This document shows positions 1 to 9,428 of a DNA stretch of 64,000 bases, piece by piece; position 1 is the stretch's first letter, and each line of letters begins with the position of its first letter. The DNA lies in assembly GCA_028101545.1 (NCBI GenBank), contig JAOHKZ010000001.1, positions 1-64,000 of the forward strand. Direction: 5' to 3'. The position numbers and the translations under genes are program-made. The notes under the pieces are model-generated. The model saw nothing but the letters and a program-made list of their open reading frames with translations. It had not been told where the DNA came from and ran no database searches. This DNA is from Opitutales bacterium (lineage in GTDB: Bacteria > Verrucomicrobiota > Verrucomicrobiia > Opitutales > Seribacteraceae).

Positions 1-144
1 CGGATTACTGAGTGGGCACGAATGACGATTCAATACAAGCATTCCCACAAGGCGAAATTCAAGGAATCGGAAGTAATTGAAGTTTCCAAAAAAGAATTTT
101 GCCGACTGATAAAAGGAGCTGTTCTGGAAGAAAGCGAAGAGTGA
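1..144 (+). CDS. 3' end of an unidentified gene (partial)
   Basis: An open frame runs in from the left edge and stops with TGA at 142-144, giving 47 C-terminal residues rich in Lys and Glu (ending EEESE-like, with a KKEFCRLIKGAV stretch). The tail is too short to assign a family. It reads in the same direction as purT, whose start lies 45 bases downstream, so the two could be co-transcribed. The frame is uninterrupted, but coding status is inferred only from that and from its position. Confidence 0.5.
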   Translation, partial: RITEWARMTIQYKHSHKAKFKESEVIEVSKKEFCRLIKGAVLEESEE

Positions 145-189
145 TTTTTGGCTCGACCATTTAAGTGTCAACTTTTGTAAACTATAACC

Positions 190-1377
190 ATGTCAATTTC
201 CATAGGGACTCCCTTTAAAAATTTAGCAAAAAAAGTACTTCTCTGCGGTTCGGGTGAATTGGGGAAGGAAGTAGTGATTGAATTACAGCGCTATGGTGTG
301 GAGGTAATTGCGGTCGATTCCTATGCCAATGCACCTGCTATGCAAGTTGCAGACAGATGTCATATTATTTCCATGCTAGACGGACAGGAGCTTAAACGGA
401 TTATAGAATTGGAAAGACCAGATTTAGTTGTACCTGAAGTGGAGGCAATTGCCACGGACACACTCGCTGAAATGGAAGCTACGGGTTCTATCACGGTTAT
501 TCCAACTGCCCGTGCAACTCAGTTAACGATGAATAGGGAGGGTATTCGCCGACTTGCTGCAGAAGAACTTGGCTTGAAAACATCCCCCTTTCTTTTTGCC
601 GAAACCGGGGAGGAATTTAGGCAGGCTGTGGAATCGATTGGAATGCCCTGTGTGGTAAAGCCAATTATGAGCTCTTCAGGAAAAGGGCAAAGCACGATCC
701 GTTCTTCAGATCAGATTGATAAGGCATGGACCTATGCCCAGGAAGGTGGTCGTTCCGGAGGAGGAAAAGTTATCGTGGAAGGTTTTGTTGAATTCGATTA
801 TGAGATCACTCAGTTAACTGTTCGGCATGCTGGGGGAACATCCTTTTGCGACCCTATTGGGCATGTTCAAGTGGATGGCGATTACCGTGAGTCCTGGCAA
901 CCCCAACCGATGTCAGTAGCTGCACTGCAAGAAGCGATTCGTTATGCGCAAGCAATCACAGATGCTCTCGGCGGACACGGAGTCTTTGGTGTTGAACTTT
1001 TTATAAAAGGGGAAGAGGTACTTTTTAGCGAAGTTTCTCCTCGCCCACACGATACGGGAATGGTCACAATGATTTCCCAGGATCTTTCACAATTTGCACT
1101 CCACGCCAGGGCTATTCTAGGATTACCCATTCCGGTCATTCGTCAAGTTGGCCCATCGGCATCAAGTGTGATTTTAGTTGAGGGTGAATCCGAAAATGTG
1201 TCTTTTGGAAATTTAGAAAAAGCTCTTGTTGAACCTGATACTCAACTAAGGTTATTTGGAAAGCCAATGGTTAAAGGCCAGCGGAGGATGGGGGTGGCAC
1301 TTGGTCGGGCAGAATCGATTGAGGAGGCGCGTGAAAAAGCAAATAAAGTGGTATCCCAAGTGAATATTTCTTTATGA
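190..1377 (+). CDS. purT: Formate-dependent phosphoribosylglycinamide formyltransferase 2
   Basis: PurT uses formate and ATP to formylate GAR to FGAR in purine synthesis, replacing folate-dependent PurN, and acts in the cytosol. The 395 residues match the usual length (about 392). The N-terminal Rossmann-like half carries GSGELGKE (about 20-27). The [16 protein letters not shown] segment and the following ATP-grasp fold (about 110-300, with [14 protein letters not shown] and [15 protein letters not shown]) are typical of PurT rather than of PurK. The ATG start precedes the conserved core by the normal distance. The stop overlaps the start of the next gene by four bases (ATGA), suggesting translational coupling to a nucleotide-pool enzyme. 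Confidence 0.95.
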   Translation: MSISIGTPFKNLAKKVLLCGSGELGKEVVIELQRYGVEVIAVDSYANAPAMQVADRCHIISMLDGQELKRIIELERPDLVVPEVEAIATDTLAEMEATGSITVIPTARATQLTMNREGIRRLAAEELGLKTSPFLFAETGEEFRQAVESIGMPCVVKPIMSSSGKGQSTIRSSDQIDKAWTYAQEGGRSGGGKVIVEGFVEFDYEITQLTVRHAGGTSFCDPIGHVQVDGDYRESWQPQPMSVAALQEAIRYAQAITDALGGHGVFGVELFIKGEEVLFSEVSPRPHDTGMVTMISQDLSQFALHARAILGLPIPVIRQVGPSASSVILVEGESENVSFGNLEKALVEPDTQLRLFGKPMVKGQRRMGVALGRAESIEEAREKANKVVSQVNISL

Positions 1378-1712
1378 GCGATATTCAGGAGCTAATAGAT
1401 TTACTGGTTCAATTCAGGGATGAGCGGGACTGGGGACAATTTCATGACTCAAAAAACCTTGCCCTAGCACTTTCCATTGAGGCAGCTGAATTAAATGAGA
1501 TTTTTCTTTGGAAAAAAGATTCAGATTCCAACAATATTGATCGAGAGCGTTTAAAGGAGGAATTAGCTGATGTGTTTGCTTATGCCCTTATGCTGGCAGA
1601 AAAAAACAACCTTTCTGTTTCTGATATTGTAAAAAATAAAATTCAAAAAAATGCAGAAAAATACCCGATTGAAACATGCAAGGGTTCTTCAGAAAAGTAT
1701 AAGGAAACTTAA
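1374..1712 (+). CDS. MazG-like nucleotide pyrophosphohydrolase
   Basis: A 112-residue all-alpha NTP-PPase of the MazG/dCTPase (RS21-C6-like) superfamily. The metal-binding signature is visible as EAAE at 36-39 and ELAD with E63 and D66, plus a downstream KN..KYP motif. Such enzymes hydrolyse (d)NTPs to monophosphates plus pyrophosphate and clean non-canonical nucleotides; the exact substrate cannot be read from sequence. The start overlaps the purT stop (ATGA), so the pair is very likely an operon. Its stop codon overlaps the stop codon of the convergent downstream gene (bases 1709-1712). Confidence 0.85.
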   Translation: MSDIQELIDLLVQFRDERDWGQFHDSKNLALALSIEAAELNEIFLWKKDSDSNNIDRERLKEELADVFAYALMLAEKNNLSVSDIVKNKIQKNAEKYPIETCKGSSEKYKET

Positions 1713-2608
1713 CTCCCTGAACCCCGGCCCCTGAAGGTCAGTTCAGCGATACCCGACTTGTCGAGTTCGCCAAGACCAAGTTCGACCATCTTTTGATATT
1801 GGGCAAGTGTTGCCTTTGCCAATGGAACCTGGATTCCAGCTTGCTCGGCCACAGATATTGCAATTCCAGAATCCTTGGCTGCATGGTCAGCAGAAAAATA
1901 ACATTCGTGATCACGTTCGAGCATGTCTTCCGCATCCGTTTCAAGTACACGCGAATTAGCTCCGGTTTGGGAGAAGATTTCACAAAGCATGTTAAGATCG
2001 AGGCCAAGCGCATCGCCAATTCCCAACCCCTCTGCCAGGGCTGCAGTGTTTATATTCATCACCATATTGACCAGTGCCTTGACCTGGGCTGCCCGTCCGG
2101 CCTCTCCTACAAAACGAAGGTTAATACTTAGATCATTAAGTAAATCTTTTGCACTTTCGAAAACTTCAGCTTTACCCCCGATCATAAGGTAAAGGGTTCC
2201 TTCCCGGGCCTGGGTTATACTTGATGCCATGCATCCTTCAAGAGTTTGAGCATTAACCTCAGCAGCTTTTTGTTCGAGTTTTATATGCATTCCAGGCGAG
2301 AGCGTGGCACAGTTAATAAAAAGTTTGCCTGCAGCCTCTTTGAACAAATTGTCATCCGAGTCAAAAAAGATTGCCTCCATTGCTGCATCGTTGGTCACCA
2401 CAGTCAAAATGATATCAGATATTGCTGTTACCTCAGCCAAAGTGCTTGCGTGTGTACAACCCAATTCCTCAGCCAATGCCTCGGCAATATTTTTGGCTAC
2501 ATCATTTACACAACTGATTTGGTAACCCTTATCTTTTAAATTCCTGGCCATGTTTGCACCCATTCGCCCAACGCCGACCAATCCGATTTTCTTCTCTTTT
2601 GAATTCAT
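1709..2608 (-). CDS. NAD(P)-dependent beta-hydroxyacid dehydrogenase family protein
   Basis: 299 residues of the 3-hydroxyisobutyrate dehydrogenase/glyoxylate reductase superfamily. The Rossmann motif is GLVGVGRMGANMA (about 9-21). The catalytic Lys is K177, with N181 in the QVKALVNM helix. The substrate loop normally written D-A-P-V-S-G is here CMASSITQAREGTL (126-139), so the substrate specificity is probably not the textbook one. Family members interconvert small hydroxyacids and semialdehydes with NAD(P)H in the cytosol. It is convergent with the mazG-like gene and stands alone; the reaction is not assignable without an assay. Confidence 0.8.
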   Translation of the reverse strand: MNSKEKKIGLVGVGRMGANMARNLKDKGYQISCVNDVAKNIAEALAEELGCTHASTLAEVTAISDIILTVVTNDAAMEAIFFDSDDNLFKEAAGKLFINCATLSPGMHIKLEQKAAEVNAQTLEGCMASSITQAREGTLYLMIGGKAEVFESAKDLLNDLSINLRFVGEAGRAAQVKALVNMVMNINTAALAEGLGIGDALGLDLNMLCEIFSQTGANSRVLETDAEDMLERDHECYFSADHAAKDSGIAISVAEQAGIQVPLAKATLAQYQKMVELGLGELDKSGIAELTFRGRGSGS

Positions 2609-2778
2609 AAATATTCGTTTTTGTAAAATTAATTAAAACTTCTCTTTGAATGCCTACTCTTTTTGCCTAAGTCGAATAAAATTCTTTTTTCTAGATTAAT
2701 GTAAATACAGATTGTCGCTAGTTCAAGGAATGGATTGGAAGTGTAAACTGAACTTGCCAATATCCCTAATCATGGAAT

Positions 2779-3522
2779 ATGCCTGCTCTGATGTTTGGAA
2801 CAATAAAAAACAAGCTCGGGGAAACTCTCGATTACACTTTTAATGAAGGCTCAGCTAATTGCAGAGATTTGTTGATCATTGGACACGGAGTTACTGGAAA
2901 CAAAGACAGGCCCTTTGTGGTAGCCTTAGCCGATGCTGTTTCGGTTTCAGGTATCAATGTGCTTCGTTTTTCTTTTTCCGGTAATGGAAATTCCGGCGGT
3001 GAATTTCGGGACTGCACAATTTCTAAAGAGGTGGATGATTTACAGTCAGTTTTATCTGTGGTGGAAGAGAAAAATTATCGGGCTATTTATGCCGGTCATA
3101 GTATGGGTGGTGCAGTCGGGGTTTTGACTGCAGCCAAGGATTCGCGGATCAAATTCCTTATCTCGTTAGCCGGCATGGTGAGTACGGGGAAATTTTATGA
3201 TACTGAGTTCGGGGAGGAAACACCTGATACTGGTTGTATGTGGGAGGAACCAGACTGCCCGCTTTCCTCTGCTTTTAAAAATGATTTGAAAGGTATTCAT
3301 TCCACCGCTCCCCAAGCCGCTCAGATCATGGTGCCTTGGTTGCTTGTTCACGGCACTGACGATGATGTGGTTTTAATTGACGATTCCAAAGAAGCTTATT
3401 CCCTGGCAACAGGGCCCAAGAAATTTGTTGAGATCGAGGGGGCTAATCATGTTTTTTCCGAGGATGGACAGAAACCCATGATTGAGGCAGTCACAGGATG
3501 GTTACAAGCTAACCTTGATTAG
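2779..3522 (+). CDS. Alpha/beta hydrolase
   Basis: A 247-residue cytosolic serine hydrolase with a complete triad: nucleophile S108 in GHSMGG, acid in GTDDD (D194-196) and His in GANHVF (H224). The oxyanion-side segment GHGVTGNKDRP (35-45) and the FSFSGNGNSGGEF strand-loop are typical of the S33/dienelactone-hydrolase-like group that acts on small esters or acyl compounds. No signal peptide or membrane segment is seen. The start chosen is the first ATG in frame; another ATG at 2772 is out of frame. It lies alone between divergent and convergent neighbours; the natural substrate is unknown. Confidence 0.8.
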   Translation: MPALMFGTIKNKLGETLDYTFNEGSANCRDLLIIGHGVTGNKDRPFVVALADAVSVSGINVLRFSFSGNGNSGGEFRDCTISKEVDDLQSVLSVVEEKNYRAIYAGHSMGGAVGVLTAAKDSRIKFLISLAGMVSTGKFYDTEFGEETPDTGCMWEEPDCPLSSAFKNDLKGIHSTAPQAAQIMVPWLLVHGTDDDVVLIDDSKEAYSLATGPKKFVEIEGANHVFSEDGQKPMIEAVTGWLQANLD

Positions 3523-3524
3523 GT

Positions 3525-4844
3525 TTACTTGGATTTTAGTCCGACTGTATTAACCGAAATAATCTGATAATTATACTTCTTCGCACTATCTGCTGATTCA
3601 TCAATAAAAACCATTTCTCTAAGCGGCATTATTGGAGTATCGCTATACAATAATCCCTGAAAAAGGGGGCGGCCAAATTTATTCGCCGGGTCCTTGGGGA
3701 CCTGACCGATTACTTTTCCATTTCTCTTAATCAGAAAGTGAGAAATTCCGCTTTCCAAATCTGCTTCCGCCTTCCAGGATAATTCCTTCCCATTTCGTTT
3801 TAAGTGGGTAGGGGATGGAGGCGGAGTAAGATCTGTGATCTTGGTGTCCTGTACGAATTGCATCCAAGTATGTGTAATTTTTGCGTTCGGTAGCCAGACT
3901 GCTTCCAGTGGGTTCCCTTGAAATTTTATCTTAGGCTGAGCTTTTTTGCCTAGCAGGGGAGCGAGCCATGTATTTTTGGTGGGCATCGGGCTGAGTTTTT
4001 TTCCGGAGGTTTTGGGCAAACGGGCGGAGAGGCAGGCATCAAGCCAGGGAATTGCCATGTAACGGGAATTTCCACATTCGTGTGAACTGAGCGGGTCAAT
4101 CGATACCCCAACTAATCCACCCGCACCTCTAACTTTTTTGAAGAAGCTTTCATTGCTTGGCCAGACCCGTGCAAATCGTCCTTTTTTTTCAGTGACTCCC
4201 TCTTTTGTCCCTGGGTTGCACATAATCGGAACCTTAAGGGCATCTGCTGGTAGATCATGAGGTTTAATTTGGGGTCGCTCCGGATTTGCTTCCAACATAG
4301 GAACTCCAGAGCGTAACCAACACGCGATCACCCGATTGGGGTAGAGCATGGTCATTCCTCCCACCCAGTGTCCACCACCACTATGGCCCCATAATGCCCA
4401 CGGTACGGCACTTAATTCAGGATGTCCGCTTATTTGACCTAAATCATGTAAACTTTTGAGGAAGGTCTTATCTGAGCCATTCCGTGGATCACACCACATT
4501 TGACAATCCGCTTGTCCGGGCTGTTCATAGGTCGGAGAGAGCAGGGCACATTCATGCGTTTTGGCCAATGCTTGCCAGTGAAGATCCCATGCACCAGTCA
4601 GTCCAGATTTGCAGGATCCTTCTCCACACCCGTGCTGATGCACTACCACACCTTTTAGTTTTTCGACTCCTGCGGGGATCCAAATTGTGTACTGCACCGG
4701 AAATATGAGTTCTCCCGGCTTTCCGGAAGCTTCATATCTTACCCGGTAGTACGGGGATTCCGCTTCTGGATAAATATCATAGGGTTGATTTTGTCCAAAG
4801 AGAAATGTGGATAGAAAACTAAAGAGTATGAGAAGCCTTGTCAT
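3525..4844 (-). CDS. Secreted alpha/beta hydrolase with C-terminal Ig/FN3-like domain
   Basis: The ATG at 4844 gives 439 residues starting [17 protein letters not shown], a clean signal peptide; an ATG 27 bases upstream (4871) would bury it behind MIEPWLNFF, so the shorter start is preferred. The catalytic part (about 45-290) has a polyhydroxybutyrate-depolymerase-like layout: [11 protein letters not shown] for the oxyanion region and the nucleophile elbow GHSGGG with S155. The last 100 residues ([18 protein letters not shown] onward) read as a fibronectin-III-like module. Probably an exported esterase or depolymerase acting on polymers. It converges with the preceding hydrolase gene with 2 bases between them. 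Confidence 0.75.
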   Translation of the reverse strand: MTRLLILFSFLSTFLFGQNQPYDIYPEAESPYYRVRYEASGKPGELIFPVQYTIWIPAGVEKLKGVVVHQHGCGEGSCKSGLTGAWDLHWQALAKTHECALLSPTYEQPGQADCQMWCDPRNGSDKTFLKSLHDLGQISGHPELSAVPWALWGHSGGGHWVGGMTMLYPNRVIACWLRSGVPMLEANPERPQIKPHDLPADALKVPIMCNPGTKEGVTEKKGRFARVWPSNESFFKKVRGAGGLVGVSIDPLSSHECGNSRYMAIPWLDACLSARLPKTSGKKLSPMPTKNTWLAPLLGKKAQPKIKFQGNPLEAVWLPNAKITHTWMQFVQDTKITDLTPPPSPTHLKRNGKELSWKAEADLESGISHFLIKRNGKVIGQVPKDPANKFGRPLFQGLLYSDTPIMPLREMVFIDESADSAKKYNYQIISVNTVGLKSK

Positions 4845-4996
4845 GAAAAAGTTCAACCACGGTTCAATCATTTAGTAAATAACCGAAGGGAGGTTTTAAT
4901 TTTATATAATCCAGCAGGCATGTCTTTTTATAAGGGTATCACTACATTTTATAATTCGCTTTTGGACTTTTTCTCTACGAGCAGTAGAATGTTGAA

Positions 4997-5695
4997 ATGA
5001 TTTCTTCCCCTTCATCCCTGCATGCGGAGACTATTCAAAAATTTGCTTTGGAGATAAACTCGGTCCATAAGTCATTCGGACAGGTTGATGTCCTTAAAGG
5101 GGTCGATCTAAAATTAGATGTTGGTGAACGGGTTGCATTAATGGGACCCAGCGGAAGTGGTAAATCAACTTTGCTTAATTGTATTTGTGGAATTGAATCA
5201 ATGGACAGGGGAGAAATCAAGTTGGGTGGAGTATCACTTAACGAGATGAGCCCAAAAAATCTTGAGCAAATCAGGAAACAGTCAATCGGTTATGTTTTTC
5301 AATCCTTTCATCTTTTGCCCACACTTTCAGCGATGGAAAATATAGAATTCCCTGCTCAGTTAGTTGATATGCCTAAAAAAGAAAGAATGGAAAGAGTGGA
5401 GAAGTTACTTGATGCAATTGGCTTGTCTCACCGGGCCCATCATAAACCTGATGCCCTGAGTGGAGGGGAATGCCAACGAGTGGCTATTGCCCGTGCCTTG
5501 ATTCATCGACCGAATCTAATTCTTGCTGATGAACCAACTGGTAGTTTGGATTCGGATATTGGCGGACAGGTTCTTGATTTATTGGAGGACTTGTCAAAAG
5601 AATTTCAGGTCGCACTTCTACTAGTTACCCATGATCAGGCATCCACTCGAATTTGTAACCGGGTGATTTCCATGAAAGATGGATTGTTGGTTTAA
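4997..5695 (+). CDS. ABC transporter ATP-binding protein, LolD/AttE-like
   Basis: A 232-residue ATPase with Walker A GPSGSGKST (50-58), Q-loop region YVFQSFHLLP, ABC signature LSGGE (154-158, Glu where Gln is more common), Walker B LILADEP (174-180) and H-loop VTHDQ. The sequence belongs to the LolD/MacB/AttE group that powers FtsX-type permeases rather than substrate import. The permease gene follows 8 bases later and a secreted CrtC/AttH-like gene follows that, the order known for att-type (AttEFGH) export systems. Function inferred: energising extraction or export of a lipid or lipoprotein-like substrate at the inner membrane. Confidence 0.9.
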   Translation: MISSPSSLHAETIQKFALEINSVHKSFGQVDVLKGVDLKLDVGERVALMGPSGSGKSTLLNCICGIESMDRGEIKLGGVSLNEMSPKNLEQIRKQSIGYVFQSFHLLPTLSAMENIEFPAQLVDMPKKERMERVEKLLDAIGLSHRAHHKPDALSGGECQRVAIARALIHRPNLILADEPTGSLDSDIGGQVLDLLEDLSKEFQVALLLVTHDQASTRICNRVISMKDGLLV

Positions 5696-5703
5696 GCTCC
5701 TGC

Positions 5704-8292
5704 ATGTCCATACTTCCACATTCTATCCGTCTTGTCCTGCTCATTCTTGTCCGGACAACCCTTAGGCATTGGAAGCAAAAGCTGGGTAGTTATCTTTTGC
5801 TCCTAGCCATTGTTGCAGTTGGAGTGGGGGCATTTAATGGAATTCGCCAGGCGAGCCGTTCGGCTTCGGCAAATTTTGGTCTTTTTAATCAGGCGGTTTC
5901 TGGTCAGAGCGATTTTCTGATCGAATCACCAACCCAGAGATTATCCACTGATATTTTGCTCAGTTTGAGTAATTTGGCGGGAGATCCGGATTGGCATTTG
6001 GTGCCAGTTATAGAAGGTTCCGTCACTGCGCTTGATTCCGAAAATCAACCAGCCCAGCAACTTCGTCTGGTCGGACTCGATTTAATGTCACTCGCCAACC
6101 TTCCTGACTTGGTCGAAAATAAAATTGATTTTGGAGAGGATGAATCTTCCTGGTATGATTGGTTGGGGAGTGGTAATTCCGTCTGGATTGGCCAAACTAC
6201 TGCAGATAAACTTGGAGTGGAGGAGGGTGGTGAGATCATAATTCTTGCCAGTGGTCGTAGTCAGCAAATGGGGATACGAAAAATTTTAAAAGAGGATGGT
6301 TCGCCTCTTCCGGACGACTTAGTCATCGCAGATATTCCCACCGTTCAATTGCTCCTTAGCCGGCCCCGGGAAATCAACCGGGTCGAGGTTATCCTTAATC
6401 GGCCAGACCTTCGTCAGGATTCAGGGTACCTTGAGGAAATTGAGAAACGCTTAATCCGCGAGCTTCCGGAAAATATCTCTCTGAGCCCAACTGAAAACCG
6501 GGCGGTCGATCGGGCGGCCATGACCGCAGCCTTTCGCCTGAACCTTAGCATTCTTTCGCTGATTGCAATTTTGGTCGGAGCTTATCTTATTCTACAGGCT
6601 CTGGACGCGGCTGTGGTTCGTAAAAGAACTGAATTTGCTACGCTGATCTCTCTTGGTGTTAGTCGCCAAGTGCTCTTTATCACGTCCCTGCTGGAATCAA
6701 TTATTATTGGATTAATTGGATCGGTTGCGGGTATTGGGGTGGGTTGGTTCTTTGCTTATTTTTCCGCCCAAATGTTAGCTGATACCGTAAATGCACTTTA
6801 TTTTGCGACCACACTGGATGCGATTTCACTTACATGGATGGATTGTGTGTTCGGGGTTGGGTTGGGCCTTTTCTTTACTCTGGTTGCCGGTTGGCTACCC
6901 GCTAGAGACGCGATGCAAACTCCGCCGGCTCAGGTTCTTTCCAAGGGTGACTGGTCACCAGGTTTTACCTGGTTACAAAAACCAAAGGTTGGATTATTCC
7001 TATTACTTGCGGGTGTAGTATGTCTTTTATTTCCACCTTTTCCATTGGAGGGTGGGGGAAAAATGCCGGTGGGTGGGTTTCTGTCTGCCGGTTTCTGGAT
7101 ACTGGGATCAGCACTCCTTGCAGGTCATGCCTTGGTCATGCTTGCGGGGTGGTTTCGTCCAGTTTGTACGCAGCCGGTCAGTCGTTTAGCATGTAGCCGA
7201 TTAGAGGATGGTTCAAGCCGGCATCGATTGGCAGTCGCCGGATTGGTCGTGGCAGTGGGAATGGTGACTGGAATGTTTCAAATGGTGGACAGTTTTAGGT
7301 ATACGATTGAGGAATGGTTTGATATTCGCTTTCAGGCGGAACTCTACATTTCAGAACGGGGAGTTACCGGTGCGGGTACGATTAATGGTATCGACCCAAC
7401 CATCATGGATGAGCTTGTCCAGGACGAAATGATTGCCTATGCCGATGTGGTTTACATCTCCTATGCGAAACCAAAAGAGGGAATTACTATTTTATCCGGA
7501 GTGGATATGAAAGCATGGACCACTTCAATTAAGCAACTTTGGTACAAGCCACCCGGCTCATTCATTGCTGAGGAAGGGGCAGAGCCTGCTTTAATTAGTG
7601 AGACTTTTGCCCGGCGGTTTGATTTAATTACTGGAGGGTCGACTTTTCTGGATACACCGTCTGGTCGAAAGAAAATTTCCCCGGTTGGTATATTTTCGGA
7701 TTATGGAAATGAGTTTGGTACCGCCGCAGTCGATATAAAAACCTGGAAGTCATGGACTCAGTCCGAAAGGCCTATTAATGTAAGCCTGTATTTAAAAGAG
7801 GGAACAGATGTTAACCAGGTTCGGGATCGCCTGCGTCTTTCTTTCCCCGGATTGGATGTTCGTAATGGTAAGGAATTACGGGATGTAGCCCTGGGTATTT
7901 TTGAACAGACTTTTAAAGCCACTTCTGCACTCAATATAATTGGTCTGGTTGTTGCCTTTGCCGGTTTGTTGCTTGGTCTATTTTCGATTTTTGATGAGTC
8001 CGCCCGTACTTGGCTCACTCTGCGTCATCTAGGTTTTTCAAATCGTCAGTTTTTAATCTCTGCAGGTATCGAAGGTGCGGGAATTGGGCTGGCAGCTTGG
8101 TTGAGTGGTTCAATGATTGGACTGGTTCTCGGTTGGTTGTTGGTTAAGGTAATTAATGTGCAGTCTTTTGGCTGGACCCTTCTTTGGCATGTGCCGTACA
8201 TCGATTTTCTAATCTTTGGTACGCTGTTGGTTCTGACTGGTTTTCTTTCCGGTTGCCTGGCATCCGCTTATTGGAATTTTAAACGTAAATGA
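5704..8292 (+). CDS. FtsX-type ABC permease, two-domain (AttF/G-like)
   Basis: An 862-residue inner-membrane permease. One N-terminal membrane segment (about 27-47) precedes a periplasmic domain. A cluster of segments at about 280-470 contains the first FtsX domain. A second periplasmic part follows, and a C-terminal FtsX domain with three segments (about 730-855) ends the protein. This duplicated architecture equals the long LolCE/AttF-like permeases. It begins 8 bases after the ATPase gene and overlaps the next gene by four bases (ATGA), so the three genes form one operon. The substrate is unknown; lipoprotein or lipid handling is inferred from the family. Confidence 0.85.
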   Translation: MSILPHSIRLVLLILVRTTLRHWKQKLGSYLLLLAIVAVGVGAFNGIRQASRSASANFGLFNQAVSGQSDFLIESPTQRLSTDILLSLSNLAGDPDWHLVPVIEGSVTALDSENQPAQQLRLVGLDLMSLANLPDLVENKIDFGEDESSWYDWLGSGNSVWIGQTTADKLGVEEGGEIIILASGRSQQMGIRKILKEDGSPLPDDLVIADIPTVQLLLSRPREINRVEVILNRPDLRQDSGYLEEIEKRLIRELPENISLSPTENRAVDRAAMTAAFRLNLSILSLIAILVGAYLILQALDAAVVRKRTEFATLISLGVSRQVLFITSLLESIIIGLIGSVAGIGVGWFFAYFSAQMLADTVNALYFATTLDAISLTWMDCVFGVGLGLFFTLVAGWLPARDAMQTPPAQVLSKGDWSPGFTWLQKPKVGLFLLLAGVVCLLFPPFPLEGGGKMPVGGFLSAGFWILGSALLAGHALVMLAGWFRPVCTQPVSRLACSRLEDGSSRHRLAVAGLVVAVGMVTGMFQMVDSFRYTIEEWFDIRFQAELYISERGVTGAGTINGIDPTIMDELVQDEMIAYADVVYISYAKPKEGITILSGVDMKAWTTSIKQLWYKPPGSFIAEEGAEPALISETFARRFDLITGGSTFLDTPSGRKKISPVGIFSDYGNEFGTAAVDIKTWKSWTQSERPINVSLYLKEGTDVNQVRDRLRLSFPGLDVRNGKELRDVALGIFEQTFKATSALNIIGLVVAFAGLLLGLFSIFDESARTWLTLRHLGFSNRQFLISAGIEGAGIGLAAWLSGSMIGLVLGWLLVKVINVQSFGWTLLWHVPYIDFLIFGTLLVLTGFLSGCLASAYWNFKRK

Positions 8293-9419
8293 AACTGCTT
8301 GTTATCCTTTTAATCCTTACTTCCAATATTGCTTGGTCTGAATGGATCGAACCTCCCGCACGCTCGGCCAAAGGGTATCTTGTGCCTACTCCCGATTATC
8401 AGCCTGTTTTTCCGCGGGATCATGGTTCTCATCCTGAGCACGGCATCGAATGGTGGTATTGGGTCGGACATTTAAATGCGGTTAATTCGGAAAAAAAATT
8501 TGGTTTTCAATCCACAATTTTTCGCCTGGCCGGGGATCCAAAGGAGTCAGGTGTTACTCAAGCAGAACCCTTTGGTAATCAAAATCTCTTTCTAGTTCAT
8601 ACCGCCCTTAGTGATTTAGAAGAGGAGAAATATATTCATCATGAAAGGGTTATGCGGGAAGGTTGGCAGGCCAGTTCTTCGAAGAAAACCCTCAGCTTAA
8701 AAGTTGGCGGGGTGAAAGTGAGCCTTCTTGATAAAGAGGAGGGGCATAGGGTGGTTACCCGTTACCCCGACGGGGCAAAACTTGAATTAACTTTTAAGCC
8801 AGCCAAGCCATTAGTTTCTTTTGGTGATCGTGGACTAAGTCGAAAAGGGGCGGATCCAGCCTCGGTCAGTTGGTACTGGTCTTATACCCGTCTGCTTGCA
8901 AAGGGTACACTTTTTCACAATGGAGAGGAGATTCCAGTGGAAGGAATTGCTTGGATGGACCACGAGATTTCATCCAGTCAATTGGGAGAAGATTTAGCGG
9001 GCTGGGATTGGACTTGTATACAACTCGATGACGGGACCGAATTAAAAGCTTACCGATTGAGAAAAAAAGACGGAGGTAGTGATCCTTGGTCCGCAGTTTA
9101 CTGGATTGATGCAAAGGGAAATTCGGAAAGGGTATACGCAGATTCCTTTACATGGAAAACACTCGATACATGGACCAGTCCAAAAACGGGACTCCAATAT
9201 CCCACCACAGTCGAGGTTTCTGTATCCCACCCTTCCGGGGGAAAAGAAGTTTATCGTATTCGTCCCTTACTCGACAGGCAGGAATTCACCGGGAATCGGT
9301 CAGATAATGCTTATTGGGAAGGTGCTTGTGAAGTTTTGAACGAAAAAGGCGATCGAATTGGTTTGGCTTACTTGGAATTGGCTGGGTATGGCGGTGGCTT
9401 AGGTGCCCGTTTGAATTAA
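8289..9419 (+). CDS. Secreted CrtC/AttH-like lipocalin-type protein
   Basis: 376 residues with an N-terminal signal peptide (MKLLVILLILTSNIAWS) and the two-part barrel family shared by carotenoid 1,2-hydratase CrtC and AttH. Diagnostic segments are HPEHGIEWWYWVGHL (about 50-64) and the GIAWMDHEISSSQLGEDLAGWDW block (about 218-240). AttH-like proteins are exported partners of LolD/FtsX-type ABC systems; hydratase activity is shown only for a few family members. Overlapping the permease gene by four bases, it is most likely the periplasmic component of this transporter. Nothing nearby indicates carotenoid synthesis, so a hydratase name is not justified. Confidence 0.8.
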   Translation: MKLLVILLILTSNIAWSEWIEPPARSAKGYLVPTPDYQPVFPRDHGSHPEHGIEWWYWVGHLNAVNSEKKFGFQSTIFRLAGDPKESGVTQAEPFGNQNLFLVHTALSDLEEEKYIHHERVMREGWQASSSKKTLSLKVGGVKVSLLDKEEGHRVVTRYPDGAKLELTFKPAKPLVSFGDRGLSRKGADPASVSWYWSYTRLLAKGTLFHNGEEIPVEGIAWMDHEISSSQLGEDLAGWDWTCIQLDDGTELKAYRLRKKDGGSDPWSAVYWIDAKGNSERVYADSFTWKTLDTWTSPKTGLQYPTTVEVSVSHPSGGKEVYRIRPLLDRQEFTGNRSDNAYWEGACEVLNEKGDRIGLAYLELAGYGGGLGARLN

Positions 9420-9428
9420 AGGTTAGCT

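Noticed and set aside
8289-9419. Carotenoid 1,2-hydratase activity
   Set aside because: The family includes AttH-like exporters' partners; the transporter context and lack of carotenoid genes make the enzyme name unsafe.
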